64,000 nucleotides of DNA. Origin: Marmoricola sp. OAE513 (lineage in GTDB: Bacteria; Actinomycetota; Actinomycetes; Propionibacteriales; Nocardioidaceae). Below the pieces are notes generated by a model that saw only the letters and a list, made by a program, of their open reading frames with translations, searched no databases and was not told the DNA's origin. Location: the NCBI RefSeq assembly GCF_040546585.1, contig NZ_JBEPOC010000001.1, positions 2,914,001 to 2,978,000 of the forward strand, given 5' to 3'. Positions 16,304-23,897 of this stretch are shown in pieces; the stretch's first letter is position 1, and the number at the start of each line of letters is the position of its first letter. Position numbers and translations under genes: made by a program.

Positions 16304-16834
16304 TCAGATCCAGAAGGGAGGGGTGACAAGCGGACGGGCACTGCCGGGCCCCGAGGCCTGGTCCGAGACTGGTTCCGAGACAAAGGTGAGGCGGCACGCC
16401 CCGGTCGGCGTGACCGGGAACTCGAACCGCCCCGACTCACCGACGCGGGTCTCGTCGGTGGTGGGTTTCTTGCCCATCGAGGTCAGGAAGACCGTCATGG
16501 GCTGGGCGGGCACGACCCAGCCGTCGAGGCGCGCCTGGCGGGCACTCCGGGAGATCCGCACCTGGACGCGGAAGCCCGGCCCGAGGTACTCCAGCGACCA
16601 GGTGCCCACCTCCTCGGGTGCGCGCAGCATGGTGACCGAGCGGACACCGGAGAGCTCCTTGTCCCACTCGACCAGGGTCAGCAGCTCGGCGTCGAGGTCG
16701 TTGGTCTCGATCCGCGCGAGCACGCCCTCGGCGAGGTCGTCCGGGGGAGGGTCGAGCTCGTCCCAGAGCTCGGCGATCGCGTCGAGCAGCTCGGCGTCGG
16801 CGGGCGTCTCGGTCGGCTCCTCGGGATCAGCCAT
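16304..16834 (-). CDS. Small beta-rich protein between sigma factor and subtilase
   Basis: A 176-residue protein of unrecognised function. The acidic helical N-terminus (about 1-65, containing DPPPDDLAEGVLARIETNDLD) is followed by a beta-rich domain: EVGTWSLEYLGPGF, RLDGWVVPAQPMTVFLTS, SGRFEFPVTPTGACRLTFV, ending TPPFWI. The DGW-PAQP-SGRFEFP pattern resembles carboxypeptidase-regulatory-like or Ig-like sandwiches. Its ATG overlaps the sigma stop by 1 nt (TGATG), so it is coupled to the sigma factor; an anti-sigma or sensor role is a reasonable guess only. A paralogue lacking the N-terminal part lies at 17580-17999 (51 of 79 aligned residues identical by eye). A GTG at 16837 is an alternative start. 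Confidence 0.75.
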   Translation of the reverse strand: MADPEEPTETPADAELLDAIAELWDELDPPPDDLAEGVLARIETNDLDAELLTLVEWDKELSGVRSVTMLRAPEEVGTWSLEYLGPGFRVQVRISRSARQARLDGWVVPAQPMTVFLTSMGKKPTTDETRVGESGRFEFPVTPTGACRLTFVSEPVSDQASGPGSARPLVTPPFWI

Positions 16835-17406
16835 CACGCGGCTCCTTCGCTGACCAGCTCGGCACGGAGCTTGTCGAGGCAGCGCGCCCGGGTCGGGCCG
16901 ATGCTCCCGACCGGCATGTCCAGGGCGGCCGACACCTCGGCGTACTCGGGGCGCGGCCCCGCGGCGAGCATCCGCAATAGTGCCTGGCAGCGCTGCTCCA
17001 GCCGGCTGAGGCAGAGCCGCAGCCGAGCGCGGTCATCAGCGAGCACCACGTCGTCCTCGGGTCCGTCGACCACCGGCAACGAGGAGCCCAGGACGTCGTC
17101 GTCGGTGGCCTGCTCGCGGCGCACCTTCTTGCTCGTCCGCCAGGCCTCGCGACGCGCGGTCGTGCACAACCAGCCGGAGACGGCCATCGGGTTCTCGATG
17201 GTGGGCGCGTGGTCGACCAGCGCGAGCCACGCGTTCTGGACGACGTCCTCGGCCGAGGCCCGGTCGAGTCCTGCCGCGCGGGCGATCTGCCACAGCGTCG
17301 GACTGAGCAGCCGCACCAGCTCGTCGAGCGCCTCCCGGTCGCCGTCGCGCCACGCCGTGAACGCGGCGGCCGACGCCGTCCACCGGGTAGTACCTGGACC
17401 TTGCAC
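16834..17406 (-). CDS. ECF-like RNA polymerase sigma factor
   Basis: A 190-residue two-domain sigma-70 protein. Region 2 spans about 14-90 (AFTAWRDGDREALDELV, ASAEDVVQNAWLALVDH, GWLCTTARREAWR). Region 4 spans about 134-185 (LEQRCQALLRMLAAG, YAEVSAALDMPVGSIGPTRARCLDKLR). There is no region 1.1 or 3. It should direct RNA polymerase to its own operon and perhaps others. GTG 17406 has GGGGAA 9 nt upstream; GTG 17415 in frame is possible. It heads the four-gene operon with the small beta-rich protein, subtilase and CHAT protein. No typical zinc-binding anti-sigma gene is adjacent. Confidence 0.85.
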   Translation of the reverse strand: MQGPGTTRWTASAAAFTAWRDGDREALDELVRLLSPTLWQIARAAGLDRASAEDVVQNAWLALVDHAPTIENPMAVSGWLCTTARREAWRTSKKVRREQATDDDVLGSSLPVVDGPEDDVVLADDRARLRLCLSRLEQRCQALLRMLAAGPRPEYAEVSAALDMPVGSIGPTRARCLDKLRAELVSEGAA

Positions 17407-17461
17407 GTTGATCACTTCCCCACCGAGGAACAACGATTGCCGCGTGACACGACCTGGGGAA

Positions 17462-17467
17462 AATCTA
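17462..17467 (-). promoter_or_regulatory. Likely -10 of the sigma-subtilase-CHAT operon (TAGATT)
   Basis: TAGATT on the minus strand is the only TANNNT hexamer close upstream of the sigma gene, giving a leader of roughly 50 nt. No clear -35 is seen, so an autoregulated promoter is possible. Confidence 0.4.
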
Positions 17468-17579
17468 GTGGAGCCGACGGGGCACCGACAGACGTACGAG
17501 CAGGTCAGAAGGGGTTTTGCCGCCAGCTTCGACACGGCGAAACAGGGGCATACCGACGCAGGTGCGCACATACGGGTCC

Positions 17580-17999
17580 TCAGATCCAGAACGGCGGCGT
17601 GGCCGGTGGGCGCCCGGGGGTGGGCAGGACGAAGCTCATCCGGCACGCACCGTTGGGGGCGGTCGGGAACTCGAACCTGCCGGAGTCGCTGACCTGCGCC
17701 TCGAGCACGACGGGGTGCCGCAGCAGCGAGGTGAGGAACACCTTGATCGGTTGGGCCGGCGACATCCAGCCGTCGACCCGGACCTGACGCTGCCGGCGGG
17801 CGATCCGGAGCTGCACGTGGAAGCCGGGGCCGAGGTACTCCAGCGACCAGGTGCCGACCTCGTTGGCGATCGAGGTCGGGGCGATGCTGCGGACGTGGTC
17901 GAGGCCGGCGGGGTCGTCGACGAGCACCAGGTCCTCGGGCCAGGGGGCGTGGAAGGCAGTCACACCGACAAGGAGCCCCGGACCGGGCCGGTGATACAT
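17580..17999 (-). CDS. Truncated paralogue of the beta-rich operon protein
   Basis: A 139-residue protein sharing the C-terminal beta domain of the operon protein at 16304-16834: EVGTWSLEYLGPGF, DGW-x-x-PAQP, VFLTS, SGRFEFP, GACR and the TPPFWI ending. It lacks the acidic N-terminal helix region and has a short unrelated start. The DNA is also very similar across the shared segment, pointing to recent duplication or gene conversion. ATG 17999 is chosen for its AGGGA; GTG 17961-17963 is an alternative. It lies upstream of the sigma gene on the same strand, separated by about 170 bp that hold the operon promoter. It may regulate or be a target of the protease system. Confidence 0.65.
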   Translation of the reverse strand: MYHRPGPGLLVGVTAFHAPWPEDLVLVDDPAGLDHVRSIAPTSIANEVGTWSLEYLGPGFHVQLRIARRQRQVRVDGWMSPAQPIKVFLTSLLRHPVVLEAQVSDSGRFEFPTAPNGACRMSFVLPTPGRPPATPPFWI

Positions 18000-18010
18000 C
18001 GATCCCTGGT

Positions 18011-18016
18011 TAATCT
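18011..18016 (+). promoter_or_regulatory. -10 element of the dienelactone hydrolase gene (TAATCT)
   Basis: TAATCT ends 7 nt before GTG 18024, favouring this start over ATG 18030. Confidence 0.55.
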
Positions 18017-18023
18017 GACGAGC

Positions 18024-18764
18024 GTGCCGATGATCGAGATCGATGTCCCCGGAGGCAGGGCCGAGGCCTGGCTCAGCCGGCCCGCGGAGACCCCGGCGCC
18101 GGGAGTCCTCCTCTACATGGACGCGATCGGTCTGCGTCCGCAGATCTCGGCGATCGCCGACCGGATCGCCTCGTGGGGCTGCACGGTGCTGGCGCCGAAC
18201 GTGTTCTGGCGTGACGGCCGCACGGACCAGCTGGCACCCACCGGTGACCTTCGCGAGCCGGGAGCACGGGACGCGTTCTTCGCCGAGGTCGGGCCCCGGA
18301 TCGCCTCGCTGGCCGGGGGCCGCACGCTGGCCGACATCGACGCGTACGTCGGAGCGTTGCGGGCGCTGGAGGAGGTGGCGCCGGGCCCGATCGGGGTCAC
18401 CGGTTACTGCATGGGTGCGCGACTCGCCGTACGGACGGCCGCGCGGCACGAGGACGTCGCCGCGTGCGGCGGTTTCCACGGCGGCAACCTGGTCACCGAA
18501 GCGGAGGACAGCCCGCACCGCGGGCTCCCCACGGCCCGGGCCGAGTTCGTCTTCGGCCACGCCGACGGAGACCGGTCGATGTCACCCGAGGCGGTCGAGG
18601 CCCTGGGCGTGGCCCTGACCGAGGCCGGGCTCGCGCACAGCAACGAGATCTACCCCGGGGCACCGCACGGGTACGTCATGGCGGACACGTCGATGTACGA
18701 CGAGGCGGGTGCGGAGCGGCACTACAGCGAGCTGCGGGAGCTGCTGGAGCGCACGCTTCAGTAG
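18024..18764 (+). CDS. Dienelactone hydrolase family protein
   Basis: A 246-residue alpha/beta hydrolase of the carboxymethylenebutenolidase family. The nucleophile is Cys129 in TGYCMGARLA, the acid lies in GHADGDRSM (Asp181 or Asp183) and the base is His215 in APHGYVM. PGVLLYMDAIGLRPQ near the start is the oxyanion region. Dienelactone hydrolases open muconate lactones; many paralogues have other esterase roles, and no aromatic-ring genes flank this one. Its 3' end overlaps the convergent enoyl-CoA hydratase gene by 7 nt. Confidence 0.85.
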   Translation: MPMIEIDVPGGRAEAWLSRPAETPAPGVLLYMDAIGLRPQISAIADRIASWGCTVLAPNVFWRDGRTDQLAPTGDLREPGARDAFFAEVGPRIASLAGGRTLADIDAYVGALRALEEVAPGPIGVTGYCMGARLAVRTAARHEDVAACGGFHGGNLVTEAEDSPHRGLPTARAEFVFGHADGDRSMSPEAVEALGVALTEAGLAHSNEIYPGAPHGYVMADTSMYDEAGAERHYSELRELLERTLQ

Positions 18765-19633
18765 ATCTCGGGGGTCTCGCTCGCCTTGCCGGTGAAGACC
18801 GGGTCGCGCTTCTCGAGGAACGCGGCCACGCCTTCCTTGCCGTCGCCGACCGAGGCGTGCCACATGGCCAGGCTGTCCGCGCGGTGCGCCTCGAGCGGGT
18901 GGTCGGCCGCGGAGTTGCGGTAGAGCATCTGCTTGGCCAGGGCCAGGGCCACCGGTGACCGGCCGACGACGAAGGACCGGGCTAGGCGGTAGGCCTCCTC
19001 GAGCAGGTCCTCCGGCTCGTGCACCGAGCGCACCAGTCGTCCGGCCAGCGCCTGCTCGCCGGTCATGATCTCGGCGGAGTAGACCCACTCCAGGGCTTGC
19101 TGGATCCCGACGATGCGCGGAAGGAACCAGGTGGAGGCGGCCTCGGGGACGATGCCGAGCCGGCCGAAGACGAAACCGATCCGGGCCTTCGTCGAGGCCA
19201 GCCGCAGGTCCATCGCCAGCGTCATCGTGGCGCCGATGCCGACGGCCGGGCCGTTGATCGCGGCGATGACCGGCTTGGGGCACGCGTGGATCGCCAGCGT
19301 CACCTTGCCGCCGGTGTCCCGGACGCCGGTGTTCACGGGCTCGTCGTACAGGCGGTCGCCGGCGACGTCCGCCGGGGTCGGGGAGAGGGTCTCGTCCAGG
19401 CCGAACACGTTGCCCTCGGCAGAGAGGTCCATGCCGGCGCAGAACGCCCGGCCGGCGCCGGTGACCACGATCGCCCTGACCGCGTCGTCGGACGCGACGT
19501 CGAGGAAGAACCGTTCGAGCTCGACCGCCATGGTCACGGTGAACGAGTTCAGCGCGTCCGGTCGGTTGAGCAGCAGGGTGGCGATGCCGTCGTCGTCGAC
19601 GGAGACCTCGAGGGTCTCGTAGGTGTAGGTCAC
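18758..19633 (-). CDS. Enoyl-CoA hydratase/isomerase family protein
   Basis: A 291-residue crotonase-fold enzyme. IATLLLNRPDALNSF opens the domain, the first oxyanion segment is GRAFCAGMDLSAEG, and the second is GPAVGIGATMTLAMDLRLAS followed by FVFGRLGIVPEAASTWFLPRIVG, where the Glu is the expected catalytic residue. The family hydrates or isomerises enoyl-CoA. GTG 19633 overlaps the LCP stop by 4 nt (GTGA), so it is translated after the LCP gene, an odd functional pairing. It may be a beta-oxidation enzyme carried at the end of the metY-metX-LCP transcript. Confidence 0.88.
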   Translation of the reverse strand: MTYTYETLEVSVDDDGIATLLLNRPDALNSFTVTMAVELERFFLDVASDDAVRAIVVTGAGRAFCAGMDLSAEGNVFGLDETLSPTPADVAGDRLYDEPVNTGVRDTGGKVTLAIHACPKPVIAAINGPAVGIGATMTLAMDLRLASTKARIGFVFGRLGIVPEAASTWFLPRIVGIQQALEWVYSAEIMTGEQALAGRLVRSVHEPEDLLEEAYRLARSFVVGRSPVALALAKQMLYRNSAADHPLEAHRADSLAMWHASVGDGKEGVAAFLEKRDPVFTGKASETPEIY

Positions 19634-20811
19634 TTCGTGAATCCTGTCGGGGTGCAGAGGGTCGGACCGACGTCGTCGGTGCGGTCTTCCTTGATGAGCT
19701 GGAGCAGCTTGAGGGCACGCCCACGATCCCAGTGGATCGCCTGGTCGCGGATCGGCATCCCGCAGGTCAGACCGTCCTTGCCGTTGACCTGGGTCATCGC
19801 GCGGGCGAACTTGCCCAGGGCGATCACCCCGGTGCCGTCGCTGACCTTCAGCGTCGAGGTGCCGGCGTTGACGACCCGGGAGTAGCGCCACGGGTTGATC
19901 ACGGTCATCGGGGTGGCGACCTTCTTGCCGAGCGCCGTCACCACTTCGCGCTGGTGCTGCGCGCGGGTGATGTCGCCGTACCGCTGGACGTAGCGCGAGC
20001 GTGAGTAGGCGAGCGCGGTCACGCCGTCGACGGTCTGGCAGCCCTTCTTGATGTTGAGGTTCGCCTTCTTGTCCTTCATCCGCTTCTTCGGGCAGATCTC
20101 GACGCCGTCCACCGCGTCGACCGCCTTCACCAGACCGCCGAATCCGATCTCGACGTAGTGGTCGACGTGCAGGCCGGTGTTCTTCTCGATCGTCTTGACG
20201 AGCAGCTTCGGCCCGCCGAACGCGAACGCGGCGTTGATCTTGGTGGTGCCGTGGCCGGGCACCGGGACGAGGGAGTCACGGGGGATCGAGAGCAGCAACG
20301 GCTTCCCTCCGCCGAGGTGGAGCAGCATGATCGTGTCGGTGCGCTGACCGATGTCGCCGACGCCACCGGCGCCGTACTTCTTCAACTCCTCCTTCGTCAG
20401 CCCGGCGCGGCTGTCGGAGCCGACGATCAGGTAGGTCGTCCCGTCCTGCTCGGCGGGTCGCCCCGAGGCGGGGAACGCGTCGACGTCGTCGATCTTCTTG
20501 ATCGCGGTCATCGGCACGGCGACGAGGAAGGCGAGCCACGCGAGGATCAGCAGCGGCACGCCCCAGCGGATGATCCGCCAGACCGGCCAACGACGTCTGC
20601 CGCCCGGGCTCGAGCCCGGCTCCGGTGCCGGCGTGGGGGAAGGCGTGGGGGCAGGGCGTCGCGGCGGGGGAGGCGGGGTCGAGGACTTCCCGCGGGCAGG
20701 CGGCGACGTCGGGATCACCCGGGTCTGCTCGGGCTCCTCGCGCTGGACCGGACGGCCCTTCTTTCCGTAGAGCCAGTCGTACTCGGGTGGCTCCTGAGGG
20801 TCATCAGGCAT
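19630..20811 (-). CDS. LytR-CpsA-Psr (LCP) family cell-wall glycopolymer ligase
   Basis: A 393-residue protein: a proline-rich cytosolic tail (1-75), one membrane segment near 80-103, then an extracytoplasmic LCP domain. The domain shows YLIVGSDSRAG, QRTDTIMLLHL, LLSIPRDSLVPVPG, TKINAAFAFGG, YVEIGFGGLVKAVDAVDGVEI and ALAYSRSRYVQRYGDITRAQHQR; the Arg and Asp residues bind the lipid pyrophosphate. LCP enzymes attach secondary polymers such as galactan or teichoic acid to peptidoglycan. ATG 20811 has TAGCGT 7 nt upstream, overlapping the metX stop, so it has its own leaderless promoter as well as read-through. Confidence 0.93.
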   Translation of the reverse strand: MPDDPQEPPEYDWLYGKKGRPVQREEPEQTRVIPTSPPARGKSSTPPPPPRRPAPTPSPTPAPEPGSSPGGRRRWPVWRIIRWGVPLLILAWLAFLVAVPMTAIKKIDDVDAFPASGRPAEQDGTTYLIVGSDSRAGLTKEELKKYGAGGVGDIGQRTDTIMLLHLGGGKPLLLSIPRDSLVPVPGHGTTKINAAFAFGGPKLLVKTIEKNTGLHVDHYVEIGFGGLVKAVDAVDGVEICPKKRMKDKKANLNIKKGCQTVDGVTALAYSRSRYVQRYGDITRAQHQREVVTALGKKVATPMTVINPWRYSRVVNAGTSTLKVSDGTGVIALGKFARAMTQVNGKDGLTCGMPIRDQAIHWDRGRALKLLQLIKEDRTDDVGPTLCTPTGFTK

Positions 20812-20818
20812 GCGGAAG

Positions 20819-20824
20819 ACGCTA
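20819..20824 (-). promoter_or_regulatory. -10 element of the LCP gene overlapping the metX stop (TAGCGT)
   Basis: The TAG stop codon of metX is the first half of TAGCGT, which ends 7 nt before the LCP ATG. Confidence 0.5.
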
Positions 20825-21901
20825 CAGGGCGACCCGTTGCGCGTCGTGGACCCCGCCCCGGTCTCCGACCGCCAGGTCGAGGGTCTCGCGCACGACGGCG
20901 CCGACCTGCCCCGCCTCGACGAGGAACCCGTCGTGCCCGTACGTCGAGGTGATCACCCGGAGCGGTCCGGCGGTCGGGATCGCGGTGGCCAGCTCGCGCT
21001 GCTGGTGCAGCGGGTACAGCCGGTCGCTGTCGACGCCCGCCACCACGGTGGGCACCCGGAGGCGGGCGAGCGCTGCGCCCACGCCGCCGCGCTCGCGACC
21101 GACGTCGTGGAAGTCCATCGCCCGGGTCAGGGCGACGTACGAGCCGGCGTCGAAGCGCCCGACGAGCTTGTCGGCCTGGTGCTCGAGGTAGGAGACGACC
21201 TGGAACATCTCGTCGTCACGCTGGTCCCGACCGAACCGCAGGTCGAGCTCGGTCGCGCTGCGGTAGGTCAGGTGGGCGATCCGGCGCGCGATCCCCAGCC
21301 CGTACGCCGGGGTCTCGCCGGCCCGGTCGTAGTCGCCGCCCTGCCAGTGCGGGTCCCCGGTGATCGCGGCGACCTGGGTCGACTGGGTGCCGAGCTGGTC
21401 GGCGGACGCGGCGGCGGAGGTGGCCAGCACCAGCAGGGCACCGACCCGGTCGGGGTAGCTCAGCCCCCACTCCAGAGCACGCATGCCGCCCATCGATCCA
21501 CCGAGGACCGCGGCGAACCGGTCGATGCCGAGGTGGTCGGCCAGCCGTCGTTCGGCGCGGACCTGGTCGCGGATCGTGATCGCCGGGAAGCGCGACCCCC
21601 ACGGTCTCCCGTCGCCGGCGAGGGTGGCCGGACCGGTGCTGCCCGAGCACCCGCCCAGGACGTTGGCGGACACGACGTACCAGTGGTCGGTGTCCAACGG
21701 CTTGCCCGGGCCGACGACCTGGTTCCACCAGGTGGCGGCGTCCGCGTCGCCGGTCAGGGCGTGCAGGACCAGCACCGCGTTGCGGGGGCGTCGCGCCGGG
21801 ACGGGGGTGCCCCAGGTGCGGAAGGCGATCTCGAGCTCGTCGATCGTGCCGCCGCGCTCGGGCCGGAACGACCCGAGCACGGCGACGCGGGAGGTCGGCA
21901 C
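20822..21901 (-). CDS. metX: Homoserine O-acyltransferase
   Basis: A 359-residue alpha/beta hydrolase-fold enzyme that acylates L-homoserine, first step of methionine synthesis by direct sulfhydrylation. VLVLHALTGDADA is the oxyanion region, the nucleophile is Ser136 in LGGSMGGMRALEW, the acid is Asp293 in GVDSDRLYP and the base His323 in YGHDGFL. Acetyl- versus succinyl-CoA preference cannot be settled by eye; pairing with metY favours the acetyl form. GTG 21901 lies 5 nt after the metY stop, with AAGGAGG inside the end of metY acting as ribosome site. Confidence 0.93.
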   Translation of the reverse strand: MPTSRVAVLGSFRPERGGTIDELEIAFRTWGTPVPARRPRNAVLVLHALTGDADAATWWNQVVGPGKPLDTDHWYVVSANVLGGCSGSTGPATLAGDGRPWGSRFPAITIRDQVRAERRLADHLGIDRFAAVLGGSMGGMRALEWGLSYPDRVGALLVLATSAAASADQLGTQSTQVAAITGDPHWQGGDYDRAGETPAYGLGIARRIAHLTYRSATELDLRFGRDQRDDEMFQVVSYLEHQADKLVGRFDAGSYVALTRAMDFHDVGRERGGVGAALARLRVPTVVAGVDSDRLYPLHQQRELATAIPTAGPLRVITSTYGHDGFLVEAGQVGAVVRETLDLAVGDRGGVHDAQRVAL

Positions 21902-21906
21902 CGGCC

Positions 21907-23235
21907 TCAGGCCTCCTTGGCGGCCCGGAAGCCGGCCTCGAGGTCGGCGGTGATGTCGGCCAGGTTCTCCAGGCCGACGGCGAGCCGCACCAGGCCGGGC
22001 GTGACCCCGGTCGAGATCTGCTCCTCGGGGCTCAGCTGCGAGTGCGTCGTCGAGGCCGGGTGGATCACCAGGCTGCGCACGTCGCCGATGTTGGCGACGT
22101 GGCTGTGCAGCTCGAGCGCCTCGACGAAGCGCTTCCCGGCCGCCACGCCCCCGGCGATCTCGAAGGCGAGGACGCCTCCGACGCCGCGGGGCGCGTACTT
22201 CTGCGCGCGCTCGTGCCAGGGGCTCGACGGCAGTCCGGCGTAGTTGACCGAGAGCACCTCGTCGCGGCCCTGCAGCCACTCGGCGACGGCCTGGGCGTTG
22301 GCGACGTGCCGCTCGACGCGCAGGCTCAGGGTCTCGATGCCTTGGGCCAGCAGGAAGGCGTTGAACGGCGCGATGGCGGCACCGAGGTCGCGCAGCAGCT
22401 GCACCCGGGCCTTGAGGATGTAGGACAAGTTCGCGCCGAGGTTGGCCGCCAGCTCCGAGCCGACGCCGAGGTCGCGGGCGTAGACCAGGCCGTTGTAGCT
22501 CGGGTCCGGGGTGTTGAAGTTGGGGAACTTCTCGGGCTGCGCCGCGTAGTCGAAGTTGCCGCTGTCGACGATCACGCCGCCGATGGCTGCTCCGTGACCA
22601 CCGAGGTACTTGGTCGCCGAGTGCACCACGACGTCCGCGCCGTGCTCGAACGGCCGGATCAGGTACGGCGTCGCGATGGTGTTGTCGACCACCAGCGGGA
22701 CCCCGGCGGCGTGCGCGACGTCGGCGACCGCGGCGATGTCGAGGATGTCGATCTGCGGGTTCGAGATCGTCTCGGCGAAGAACGCCTTGGTGTTCGGGCG
22801 GACCGCGCGGCGCCAGGCGTCGAGGTCGTCGGGCTCGTCGACGAAGCTGACCTCGATGCCGAGCTTGGCGAAGGTGTAGTGGAAGAGGTTGTAGGTGCCG
22901 CCGTACAGGCGGGCGCTGGAGATGATGTGGTCGCCGGACTCGGCCAGGTTGAGCAGCGCGAGCGTCTCGGCGGCCTGTCCGCTGGCGGTCAGCAGCGCTC
23001 CCGCGCCGCCCTCGAGCGAGGCGATCCGGTCCTCGACCGCGGCCTGGGTCGGGTTCTGGATGCGTGTGTAGATGTTGCCGAACTCCGAGAGCGCGAAAAG
23101 GTTCGAGGCGTGCTCGGTGCTGTTGAACGTGTACGACGTGGTCTGGTAGATCGGCAGCGCGCGGGCGTTGGTCTCGCCGTCCGGGGTCTGGCCGGCGTGG
23201 ATCTGACGGGTCTCGAAGGACCAGGCGTTGGACAT
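21907..23235 (-). CDS. metY: O-acetylhomoserine aminocarboxypropyltransferase (sulfhydrylase)
   Basis: A 442-residue PLP enzyme of the Cys/Met metabolism family that makes homocysteine from O-acetylhomoserine and sulfide. SFETRQIHAGQTPD begins the family fold, LTASGQAAETLA and VVDNTIATPYLIRP line the cofactor, and Lys209 in VVVHSATKYLGGHG forms the Schiff base. GGAG sits just before ATG 23235. It heads metY-metX-LCP-enoyl-CoA hydratase. The upstream gap to the thioesterase gene is AT-rich with several -10-like hexamers on both strands; it is too short for a SAM riboswitch. Confidence 0.95.
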   Translation of the reverse strand: MSNAWSFETRQIHAGQTPDGETNARALPIYQTTSYTFNSTEHASNLFALSEFGNIYTRIQNPTQAAVEDRIASLEGGAGALLTASGQAAETLALLNLAESGDHIISSARLYGGTYNLFHYTFAKLGIEVSFVDEPDDLDAWRRAVRPNTKAFFAETISNPQIDILDIAAVADVAHAAGVPLVVDNTIATPYLIRPFEHGADVVVHSATKYLGGHGAAIGGVIVDSGNFDYAAQPEKFPNFNTPDPSYNGLVYARDLGVGSELAANLGANLSYILKARVQLLRDLGAAIAPFNAFLLAQGIETLSLRVERHVANAQAVAEWLQGRDEVLSVNYAGLPSSPWHERAQKYAPRGVGGVLAFEIAGGVAAGKRFVEALELHSHVANIGDVRSLVIHPASTTHSQLSPEEQISTGVTPGLVRLAVGLENLADITADLEAGFRAAKEA

Positions 23236-23326
23236 CGTTGTCTCCAGTTCGTGGGGTGGGTCCGATGACTATTTATACTAAGTCACTGTACTAAAGAGAC
23301 AACAGGTGGACGGCTACCGTTCTCGC
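23236..23326. promoter_or_regulatory. Divergent promoter region metY / thioesterase
   Basis: This 91-bp gap is the local AT-rich spot. It holds TACCGT at 23315-23320, 6 nt before the thioesterase ATG (leaderless). Around 23270-23295 several minus-strand hexamers such as TAGTAT could serve metY. No long operator palindrome is evident. Confidence 0.5.
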
Positions 23327-23830
23327 ATGGAGCCGCTGCCGCCGTCGTACAGCGCCGTCGCGCTGACGCTGATCGCCCGTCAGATCCACGTGAACCTGCT
23401 CGGCAACGTGCACGGGGGCGAGGTGATGCAGCTCGTCGACTCCACTGCCGGCGCCGTCGCCGGCCGGCACAGCGGGGGACCGGCGGTCACCGCAGCGATG
23501 GACGAGATGGCCTTCCTGGCGCCGGTCCGGGTCGGAGACCTGCTCCGTGCGACCGCGCAGGTGAACTGGGCAGGACGGACGTCGATGGAGGTCGGCGTCC
23601 GGGTCGAGGCCGAGCCGTGGAACCAGGCGGGGACCACTCCGGTGCACGTGGCCACGGCGTACCTGGTGTTCGTCGCCGTCGACGCCGCCAACGCTCCGCG
23701 CGAGGTCCCGCCGCTGGCTCCGCAGACCCCGGACGAGGTGCGACGGATGCGCGAGGCCGAGATCCGGCGGGCGCACCGCCTGGCCCGCAAGGCCGAGATC
23801 CTGGAGGGGCGCACGCACACGGGCGGCTGA
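23327..23830 (+). CDS. Hotdog-fold acyl-CoA thioesterase
   Basis: A 167-residue YciA/Acot-like protein. ARQIHVNLLGNVHGGEVMQLVDSTAGAVAGRHSGGPAVTAAMDEMAFLAPVRVGDLL is summarised by its signature: N-x-x-G-N-V-H-G-G-x-x-M near 26-37 and the conserved Asp soon after, then the second strand pair ending ATAYLVFVAVD. It hydrolyses acyl-CoA to acid and CoA; chain specificity is unknown. The C-terminus (about 130-167) is a basic helical tail. ATG 23327 is chosen because TACCGT lies 6 nt upstream; GTG 23306 is less likely. Confidence 0.85.
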   Translation: MEPLPPSYSAVALTLIARQIHVNLLGNVHGGEVMQLVDSTAGAVAGRHSGGPAVTAAMDEMAFLAPVRVGDLLRATAQVNWAGRTSMEVGVRVEAEPWNQAGTTPVHVATAYLVFVAVDAANAPREVPPLAPQTPDEVRRMREAEIRRAHRLARKAEILEGRTHTGG

Positions 23831-23897
23831 GAGAAGGCTGTGACAGTGCGGCGCGGCGAACCGCAAGTGACGCATGTTACTGGTGATACTTGCCGAC

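Noticed and set aside
16304-16834. Gasdermin-like effector of the protease operon
   Set aside because: The protein has no hydrophobic pore-forming segments and its beta pattern resembles an Ig or carboxypeptidase-regulatory sandwich.
23236-23326. SAM riboswitch upstream of metY
   Set aside because: The gap is only 91 bp, is shared with a divergent leaderless gene, and shows no conserved stems.
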